Of a DNA stretch of 37,308 bases, positions 31,671-37,308 are shown piece by piece. Under the pieces are notes generated by a model. It was not told the DNA's origin. It saw only the letters and a list, made by a program, of their open reading frames with translations, and did not search any database. The DNA is taken from NCBI GenBank assembly GCA_900314565.1, contig OMVU01000064.1, forward strand, positions 1 through 37,308, written 5' to 3'. Position numbers and translations under genes: made by a program. This stretch comes from an uncultured Eubacteriales bacterium (lineage in GTDB: Bacteria > Bacillota > Clostridia > Lachnospirales > Lachnospiraceae). Positions within the stretch are counted from its first letter, which is position 1; each line of letters starts with the position of its first letter.

Positions 31671-32870
31671 ATATGGATTATTAGAGTTCAGTCAGATGTC
31701 AAGGAAGCGGTACAGTGGCTGTATTTCGGCTATCTTTCCGCGATCAAGACACAGAACGGCGCGGTGAAGATATCCATCAACACCAGCTCTGTCCAGTATG
31801 AGAATGACGACGTCATGAAACCTGTCTGGGGAGATGACTACAGTATTTGCTGCTGTGTCTCTGCAACACAGACCGGCAAGGAAATGCAGTTCTTCGGAGC
31901 GCGAGCAAATCTCGCAAAGTGCCTTCTGTACGCAATTAACGGCGGGTTTGATGAGAAGCACAGAATGCAGTGCGGTCCGGAGATCGCCCGGATTACTTCC
32001 GAGTATCTGGACTATGATGAAGTCGTTCATAAATTCGATATCATGCTGGACTGGCTGGCAGGGCTTTATGTCAATATTCTGAACCTGATCCAGTACATGC
32101 ATGATAAATATTACTACGAAGCGGCGGAGATGGCCCTCATCGACACGGATGTGCGCAGGACTTTTGCGACGGGTATCGCAGGTTTTTCACACGTTGTCGA
32201 TTCCCTGAGCGCGATCAGGTATGCGGAGGTCAGGGTGATCCGTGATGAAGAAGGCATTGCGATGGACTTTGAGACGGAGGGAGACTTCCCGCGTTACGGC
32301 AACGATGATGACAGAGCGGATGATATCGCGGTATGGCTCCTCAAGACTTTCCTGAACAAGATCAAAAAATATCACACATACCGCAATTCCGAGCCGACGA
32401 CATCGATCCTTACCATCACATCCAATGTCGTCTATGGCAAGGCGACCGGCGCTACTCCGGACGGAAGAGAGGCCTATAAGCCGTTCGCACCCGGCGGAAA
32501 TCCCTCCTACGGTGCAGAGAAGGAAGGCCTTCTGGCATCCCTCAACTCCGTCGCGAAGGTACCGTATGAATACGCGCTGGATGGAATTTCCAACACGCAG
32601 ACCATCAGCCCGGAGGCACTTGGTCATACGCTCGAGGAGAGGAAGAATACTCTGGTCAGTGTCATGGACGGTTATTTCGACCGCGGTGCGCATCACCTCA
32701 ACGTCAATGTATTCGGAACAGAGAAGCTGATCGACTGCATGGAGCATCCCGAGAAGCCCGAGTACGCGAATTTCACCATCCGTGTTTCAGGCTATGCCGT
32801 GAAGTTCATAGATCTGACAAAGGAGCAGCAGCTTGATGTTATCGCAAGGACCTGCCATAAGTTCCTGTAA
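31671..32870 (+). pseudogene. pflB: Pyruvate formate-lyase remnant, 5' truncated with internal deletion
   Basis: The open frame runs from 31671 (no credible start) to TAA 32870. It begins with the PFL stretch [20 protein letters not shown], then NGA, then jumps to [16 protein letters not shown]. Compared with E. coli PflB about 105 residues are missing at that joint and some 220-240 are missing before it. The rest is intact, with the active-site cysteine pair in SICCCVSA and the glycyl-radical site in RVSGYAVKF near the C-terminus. Full PFL, about 750 residues, splits pyruvate with CoA into formate and acetyl-CoA. A GTG at 31764 could start a 368-residue fragment, but there is no good ribosome site. 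The intact activase follows 22 bp later. Confidence 0.85.
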
Positions 32871-32892
32871 TGAAAATGACTGCAGTCTGACG

Positions 32893-33621
32893 ATGGAAGG
32901 GATCATCCACAGCACGGAATCTTTCGGTGCCGTGGATGGCCCCGGCGTCCGTTTTCTGATCTTTCTGCAGGGGTGCAGGATGCGGTGCCGCTACTGCCAT
33001 AATCCGGATACCTGGGCGAGGGACGGCGGAGAAAGGAAAACTGTCGGACAGCTTCTGGATAAGGCGGAGCGCTATCGCTCTTACTGGCGCGATAAGGGAG
33101 GAATCACGGTGTCCGGCGGAGAGGCCATGCTTCAGCCGGCATTTGTCACAGCATTATTTGAGGAGGCACACAGAAGAGGCATCCATACCGCACTCGATAC
33201 GGCCGGGGAGCCGTTCTGCAGAAGTGAGCCGTTATTTTCCGCTTTCCAAAGGCTGATCGGCAGCACGGATCTGGTGCTCCTGGATATCAAACACATCGAT
33301 CCGGACCCACACAGGAGCCTGACAGGACAGGATAATCGGAACATTCTGGATTTTGCCCGGTATCTCTCCGAACAGAAGGTTCCCGTGTGGATCCGCTATG
33401 TGCTCGTGCCCGGCATCAATGACGACCGGGAAACACTGGTCAGGACAAGAGCGTTCCTGGATACCCTTACGAATGTGGAGCAGGTGGATATCCTTCCGTA
33501 TCATACGCTTGGCATCTACAAGTGGGAGGAACTGGGGTACAAGTGTACGCTGGGGGATGTGGCGTCGCCGGATGAGGAGACGGTTGAAAAGGCGAAAGAG
33601 ATTCTCTGCCGTCAGATATGA
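32893..33621 (+). CDS. pflA: Pyruvate formate-lyase activating enzyme (radical SAM)
   Basis: This 242-residue radical SAM enzyme installs the glycyl radical on pyruvate formate-lyase. The cluster motif CRMRCRYC (C-x3-C-x2-C) sits near residue 30 after STESFGAVDGPGVRFLIFLQ. GGITVSGGEAMLQ (the SAM-binding GGE) and VWIRYVLVPGINDD follow, with the C-terminal LPYHTLGIYKWEELG. ATG 32893 fits the family N-terminus, but no strong ribosome site is seen, so translation may be coupled to the upstream frame. Its normal partner here is truncated; it may serve another PFL elsewhere. A terminator follows directly. Confidence 0.95.
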   Translation: MEGIIHSTESFGAVDGPGVRFLIFLQGCRMRCRYCHNPDTWARDGGERKTVGQLLDKAERYRSYWRDKGGITVSGGEAMLQPAFVTALFEEAHRRGIHTALDTAGEPFCRSEPLFSAFQRLIGSTDLVLLDIKHIDPDPHRSLTGQDNRNILDFARYLSEQKVPVWIRYVLVPGINDDRETLVRTRAFLDTLTNVEQVDILPYHTLGIYKWEELGYKCTLGDVASPDEETVEKAKEILCRQI

Positions 33622-33622
33622 G

Positions 33623-33680
33623 AAAAAAAGACCCTGAGGACCGGTAAAATGAACGTTTTACCGAACTCAGGGCCTTTTTC
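33623..33680. terminator. Bidirectional terminator between pflA and nhaC-type gene
   Basis: CCCTGAG pairs with CTCAGGG, and CGGTAAAA pairs with TTTTACCG inside it. The stem is flanked by seven As on the left and five Ts on the right. It sits between convergent genes and should serve both. Confidence 0.85.
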
Positions 33681-33687
33681 ATACTTA

Positions 33688-33744
33688 ATCAGGAACGTCT
33701 TGCCGTTCCTGCTGCGCCTCGCGAGGTGCGAAGCACCTTCCTGA
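33688..33744. repeat. Family B repeat, copy B6
   Basis: A variant core, CAGGAACGTCTTGCCGTTCCTG, is followed by a second hairpin AGGTGCGAAGCACCT. The ends TCAGGAA and TTCCTGA also pair, so the whole 57 bp is palindromic. It ends at the stop codon of the nhaC-type gene. Confidence 0.7.
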
Positions 33745-33745
33745 C

Positions 33746-35059
33746 TCAGAAATCAGCCGCTTTTCTGTCAATAATGATCGAAATGACGACGAACACCGCC
33801 AGAAGGTACGGATAGTACAGGAACGGGATGATCTTCATGGAAGAGATTCCCGCAAGGCTTGCTGCGACGAGGAGCTGCGCGCCGTAGGGGATGATTCCCT
33901 GTGCAATGCAGGAGCAGGTATCAAGGAGCGATGCAGTCTTGATGGGAGAGATCTTGTACTCCTCACTGATCTGCTTTGCGATCGGAGCCGCAAGCACGAT
34001 CGCGACTGTGTTGTTCGCAGTCGCGATATCGACGAGGATGGTCAGCAGGCCGATCCCGACCATGCCGCCCCGCTTGCCGCCGAAGTGAATTTTGATAAAG
34101 TCGAGGATAGCCTCGAATCCGCCGTGCTCATCCATGAGCGCACCGATGGACGCGACGAGGATCGTGACGATGATCGTCTCGAACATACCGGAACTGCCGG
34201 CCCCCATAGAGGTGAAAGCCGTCATAAAGGAGAGGCTGTGCGTCAGGGCGCCGACGATCATGAAGAGCACAATACCGGTTCCGAGAACGACGAATACGTT
34301 GATCCCGACGAGTGCCATCGCAAGAACGATGAAATAGGGGAGCGCCTGCGGAATGCTGTACTCGAAGGTGCCGATCCGTGCTTCCCGGCCTACGACCGCA
34401 TAGACGATCAGGATGATAAATGTGATAACGGCTGCCGGCAGGGCAATTCTGAAATTGGCACGGAATTTGTCTTTCATTTCCACGCCCTGAGTCTTGGTCG
34501 CGGCGATCGTCGTATCGGAAATGAACGACAGATTATCGCCGAACATCGCTCCTCCGACGACTGTTCCGATGCAGAAAGGCAGGTTGAAACCGCCGTTCTG
34601 CGCTACGGTGACTGCGATCGGAGCGAGCACGGAGATCGTGCCGACGCTGGTTCCCATGGACATGGAGATCAGGCAGGCGATGAGGAACAGGCCCGGGATC
34701 GCGAATTTGCCGGGTATGATGCTGAGAAGCAGATTCGCGGTGCTTGCGGCGCCGCCCGCTTCTTTCGCGATGCCGCTGAAGCATCCGGCGATCAGGAAAA
34801 TGAAGATCATGATCGTGATATTCTCATCGCCGATTCCTTTCGCGCAGATCTTCATTTTATCGTCGAAGCTGACTTTCCCGTTCTGCAGAAAAGCGACGAC
34901 GAGCGCGATCATGAAAGCCACGACGACGGACATGACGTAGAAGCCCATCTGGCCTTCGACCGGGTGAATGTACTCGAAGTAGATTCCGACGCCCAGGTAA
35001 AGGACAAGGAAGACGACGATCGGCAGCAGAGCGATCGGATTTGGTTTTTTCTTTTTCAT
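33746..35059 (-). CDS. NhaC-family Na+/H+ antiporter-type membrane transporter
   Basis: This 437-residue integral membrane protein has about 10-12 hydrophobic segments. The first follows KKKKPNPIALLPIVVFLVLY. Features of the NhaC/ion-transporter superfamily are ISMSMGTSVGTISVLAPIAV, GGAMFGDNLSFISDTTIAAT and, near the C-terminus, DTCSCIAQGIIPYGAQLLVA. Members exchange Na+ for H+, malate/lactate or amino acids, and the substrate cannot be fixed from sequence. ATG 35059 follows GAAGGGGG. It is leftward and downstream of the phosphatase gene, from which a 167-bp gap with a duplicated tail separates it. Confidence 0.9.
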   Translation of the reverse strand: MKKKKPNPIALLPIVVFLVLYLGVGIYFEYIHPVEGQMGFYVMSVVVAFMIALVVAFLQNGKVSFDDKMKICAKGIGDENITIMIFIFLIAGCFSGIAKEAGGAASTANLLLSIIPGKFAIPGLFLIACLISMSMGTSVGTISVLAPIAVTVAQNGGFNLPFCIGTVVGGAMFGDNLSFISDTTIAATKTQGVEMKDKFRANFRIALPAAVITFIILIVYAVVGREARIGTFEYSIPQALPYFIVLAMALVGINVFVVLGTGIVLFMIVGALTHSLSFMTAFTSMGAGSSGMFETIIVTILVASIGALMDEHGGFEAILDFIKIHFGGKRGGMVGIGLLTILVDIATANNTVAIVLAAPIAKQISEEYKISPIKTASLLDTCSCIAQGIIPYGAQLLVAASLAGISSMKIIPFLYYPYLLAVFVVISIIIDRKAADF

Positions 35060-35156
35060 AATGGTTTCCCCCTTCTAATAATGAACTTACAGGATGGTGC
35101 AGTGGGCAGTCACGAACGCTGAAAGTGCGGCGGACTGCTTCGGCCTTACAAATGTT

Positions 35157-35265
35157 CCCTGACCTTAGGCTCCGGTCAGTTTTCGCCGGAGCGTTGCGCA
35201 TTCAGTATCTGTGCTGCACCCTGACCTTATGCTCCGGTCAGTTTTCGCCGGAGCAACGCGCATTC
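35157..35265 (-). repeat. Duplicated 3' end of the phosphatase gene
   Basis: Two 47-bp copies (35157-35203 and 35219-35265) differ at four positions. The right copy encodes the last residues (ECALLRRKLTGA) and stop of the phosphatase. The left copy, beyond the stop, would still read ECATLRRKLTGA and stop. They are separated by 15 bp. Confidence 0.85.
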
Positions 35266-36669
35266 GGCATCCGAAAGCCCGAGCCCGCGGATATAGTTCT
35301 CTGCCTCCCAGACCATATCAAGCCCTTCATAGTCTGAAAGATTGTCCGAATCGAGTCCCGTAATGACCTTCAGGTCAATGACCGGGAAGAAATTCAGAAT
35401 CGCGTTGTACTGGTCGCTCCCCGGTTCGATCGTGAAGATATTGGTGTAGGTGAGCATATAATCGTTCAGCGCCTGACTGAGCGGGACGCCCATGTAGAAG
35501 GAGAGCAGCATGGCCATGAAGCCTGTTCTGTCCTTCCCGACGACACAGTGAAGATAATAAGGACCTTCGTGATCGATCATGAACCGGAGCGCAGCTGCGA
35601 TCTGTGCCCTTTCTTCCTCTGTCGTGTAAACTGCACGGAGCGGATAAGCACCGACAGAACCTTCGGCGTAAAGACCTGCGTAATTCGGGGAGACGAAGTC
35701 CGGAGCTGTGATCCTTGCCTCGATCTCTTCATTGGTATTTGCGAGATTGATCACAGTCCGAATGCCGTACTTTGCAAGCATTTCGTCCGCTGTCTGCGTC
35801 CGCCCGTAATACTCTTCGATCGGTGTGCAGCCCCGGTAGAGCATTCCGTCGGGAAATGCACCCCCGCGGACCTCCCTGAAATTCGCATAGATCTCATCGC
35901 TGAGATAATCCGCCCGGTCTGACGAGAAGACCAGATGCCGTGTGTAATAAGCGGTCAGAAATCCGCCTTTGGCGGACATCGTGATCGTGACAGGAATCGC
36001 GTCCGGTGTGCGTCCGTCCGGCATGGACCAGACGAGGGATCCGTCTTCCGCTGCAGTCTTCTGCGCGAGCCCGCTGGTCTCGGCAAAGGAGCTGTCGGAA
36101 TTCATGGCGATCCAGACGGGGCCGGAGGCATCCACGAGGGCGGGCTGTCCGTCATCAGCTTCGGTCGCGAAGGAGACAACGGGTGCGGTATAGTCTTTTC
36201 CGTCGACATTAATGTTTATGATATCTCCGAATGCGTAGCCTGACTGGCGGAAAGTGTCCGCGTCGACGGCAAGGACAAGATCGCCGTCGTCCGAGAAGGA
36301 TTCTCCGCTCGTCTGGATCTCAACGGAGTTATCGGGGATATCAAAACCCTGCGCGGCAGGAATCGGGGTCGCCTCGATGCCCGGATTTATACCGTCTCCG
36401 GCTTCTTCGGTTCCCTCCGGTGCGGATTCCTGCGCGGCTGCGAAGGACTCCGCGGAAGAGAGATCGGAGGATACTGTTTCTGCTTCCGCTGGTGCTTTCT
36501 TCCCGCATGCACTGAGGGGGAGAGAGATTGCCATCAGAATGGACAGGAGCCATACGGCGCCTTTTTTTCGTGAAGGGCTCAGGGATCCGGCAGCCGGGTT
36601 CCGGTGCGGCGCAGGCGTATGTACCGGTGACTGCGGATCGGTTTTATGATCAGAGACAGGATTATTCAT
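35227..36669 (-). CDS. Lipoprotein tyrosine phosphatase
   Basis: This 480-residue, probably surface-anchored protein starts with a cytoplasmic stretch and a hydrophobic segment ending in the lipobox LPLSAC (cysteine near residue 55). An acidic low-complexity spacer runs to about residue 100. A domain of unknown type (about 110-235) comes next. A tyrosine/dual-specificity phosphatase domain of the kind that opens with FREVRGG (about 265) has the catalytic loop HCVVGKDRTG at about residues 373-382. LADT-like upstream residues (YGIRTVINLANTNEE) also fit. ATG 36669 is chosen because GAGGT lies just upstream; the in-frame ATG 36681 sits inside the tandem repeat. It may remove phosphate from host or own surface targets. 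Leftward, upstream of the antiporter gene. Confidence 0.9.
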   Translation of the reverse strand: MNNPVSDHKTDPQSPVHTPAPHRNPAAGSLSPSRKKGAVWLLSILMAISLPLSACGKKAPAEAETVSSDLSSAESFAAAQESAPEGTEEAGDGINPGIEATPIPAAQGFDIPDNSVEIQTSGESFSDDGDLVLAVDADTFRQSGYAFGDIININVDGKDYTAPVVSFATEADDGQPALVDASGPVWIAMNSDSSFAETSGLAQKTAAEDGSLVWSMPDGRTPDAIPVTITMSAKGGFLTAYYTRHLVFSSDRADYLSDEIYANFREVRGGAFPDGMLYRGCTPIEEYYGRTQTADEMLAKYGIRTVINLANTNEEIEARITAPDFVSPNYAGLYAEGSVGAYPLRAVYTTEEERAQIAAALRFMIDHEGPYYLHCVVGKDRTGFMAMLLSFYMGVPLSQALNDYMLTYTNIFTIEPGSDQYNAILNFFPVIDLKVITGLDSDNLSDYEGLDMVWEAENYIRGLGLSDAECALLRRKLTGA

Positions 36670-36671
36670 AG

Positions 36672-36816
36672 AGTACCTCATAAAGTATCTCTTAAGTATT
36701 TCGTAGAGTATCTCTTAAGTATCTCTTAAGTATCTCATAGAGAATCTGTTAAGTATCTCATAGAGAATCTGTTAAGTATCTCATAGAGAATCTCTTAAAG
36801 TATCTTCTAAAGTATG
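36672..36816 (-). repeat. Tandem 11-12 bp repeats in the phosphatase leader
   Basis: About 12 degenerate units of AGTATCTCTTA (plus-strand reading) are arranged without gaps. Part of the array also forms a higher-order 23-bp unit (GTATCTCATAGAGAATCTGT plus TAA) present two to three times. On the gene strand several units contain ATGAGATAC. The array ends three bases before the chosen start codon of the phosphatase, and its terminal unit supplies the GAGGT ribosome site. Confidence 0.85.
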
Positions 36817-36922
36817 TATACGGTTCCAATTTTGGGTTTCTGCATCCTCCATACTGATCGGACCTCTGCGATATATGGCCTCCGGGATAAGACGACCGGC
36901 AGGAGAGACGCTTTTCCACGCT

Positions 36923-36931
36923 ATTGTACCA
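36923..36931 (-). promoter_or_regulatory. Extended -10 promoter for the phosphatase gene
   Basis: On the minus strand TGGTACAAT carries a TACAAT -10 with the upstream TG of extended -10 promoters. No good -35 is found at 17 bp. A start near 36916 would give a leader of about 250 bases that contains the tandem repeats. Between 36940 and 37186 there is AT-rich DNA with a small hairpin (AGGATCAG/CTGATATCC, about 37094-37118) followed by T-runs, possibly a short RNA, but no gene I can support. Confidence 0.4.
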
Positions 36932-37186
36932 CATTTTTTACAAAGGTTATCTGTAATTATTCAGTACGTCCCGAAATATGTGAATAAGAATAAATAGTAA
37001 ATCAAAATTTCACCCTGTTCCGGAAAAGCTTTCGAATAGATAGGAAGGGAGAAGTCTGATCATCGGACAGTGAAGGTTCATAATTTGAATAGGATCAGGT
37101 CTTCCTCTGATATCCTCCAAGGATTTTTTGATTTTTGAAAAACAACCGGCGCATTCTCGTGTTTTCAGAAATGAGCTTCACCAACT

Positions 37187-37234
37187 AGCGCAGGATGCTC
37201 GTGACTTGTGTCATGAGAGGAATGCGCTTTTTTT
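37187..37234 (+). terminator. Intrinsic terminator near the right edge
   Basis: AGCGCA pairs with TGCGCT, and inside it CTCGTGAC pairs with GTCATGAG. Seven Ts follow. A competing partner, GCGCATTC at 37150-37157, can pair with GAATGCGC. No rightward gene precedes it closely, so it may end a short unannotated RNA. Confidence 0.7.
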
Positions 37235-37267
37235 GTTCTGCTGATGTATAATTCGTTCGTCAATTCT

Positions 37268-37286
37268 CGAACATATGTGCTATAAT
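37268..37286 (+). promoter_or_regulatory. Promoter with LexA-like operator at the window end
   Basis: A perfect TATAAT lies at 37281-37286. Just upstream, CGAACATATGTGCT (37268-37281) matches the Gram-positive SOS box CGAAC-N4-GTTCG at eight of ten defined positions and overlaps the -35/-10 spacer. The regulated gene lies beyond the window. Confidence 0.45.
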
Positions 37287-37308
37287 ATAATCAAAAAAGG
37301 ACGTATCC

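Overview
The window looks like chromosomal DNA from a member of the Clostridia, most likely Lachnospiraceae. Evidence for this is a type III glutamine synthetase beside a two-protein glutamate synthase, an ammonium channel fused to a PII protein, an ANTAR antiterminator next to a glutamine synthetase I-like gene, strong AGGAGG ribosome sites, a DUF1292 protein, a pyruvate formate-lyase activase and an AAA-ATPase/PD-(D/E)XK protein. No rRNA, tRNA, prophage, transposase or CRISPR array was recognised. Most genes are moderately GC-rich. About 30.0-31.7 kb is clearly more AT-rich.

Layout. From 0.7 to 18.6 kb everything reads rightward and handles ammonia, glutamine and carbamoyl phosphate: glnN, gltB, gltD, an unusual RecA/KaiC-like plus ATP-grasp protein, carA, carB and a divergent carbamate kinase homologue. 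Near-palindromic repeats (family A, up to 250 bp) sit directly in front of gltB, gltD, the ATP-grasp gene and carA, with a further copy at the left edge. From 18.6 to 20.7 kb lie a small terminal-inverted-repeat element and an AAA-ATPase/nuclease gene flanked by inverted copies of a second repeat (family B). From 20.9 to 27.7 kb is a regulatory nitrogen block. It holds amtB-glnK (rightward) and a leftward series pyrG - glnA-like - ANTAR regulator - LysR. From 28 to 37.3 kb are proA, a DUF1292 protein, an AT-rich segment with a lipoprotein, a broken pflB with an intact pflA, an NhaC-type antiporter and a lipoprotein tyrosine phosphatase.

How it fits together. AmtB imports ammonium, GlnN and GltBD assimilate it, and CarAB and PyrG spend glutamine nitrogen on carbamoyl phosphate and CTP. 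ProA draws on glutamate. The most striking point is that the glnA-like protein has lost most residues needed for glutamine synthetase chemistry but remains beside the ANTAR RNA-binding regulator. It may be a glutamine or energy sensor rather than an enzyme, with GlnN doing the catalysis. The carbamate kinase homologue has also lost active-site residues. The amtB and pyrG leaders each show a promoter followed almost at once by an intrinsic terminator, which suggests control by attenuation. The intergenic regions hold at least four repeat families, some nested in each other, and several duplicated gene ends.
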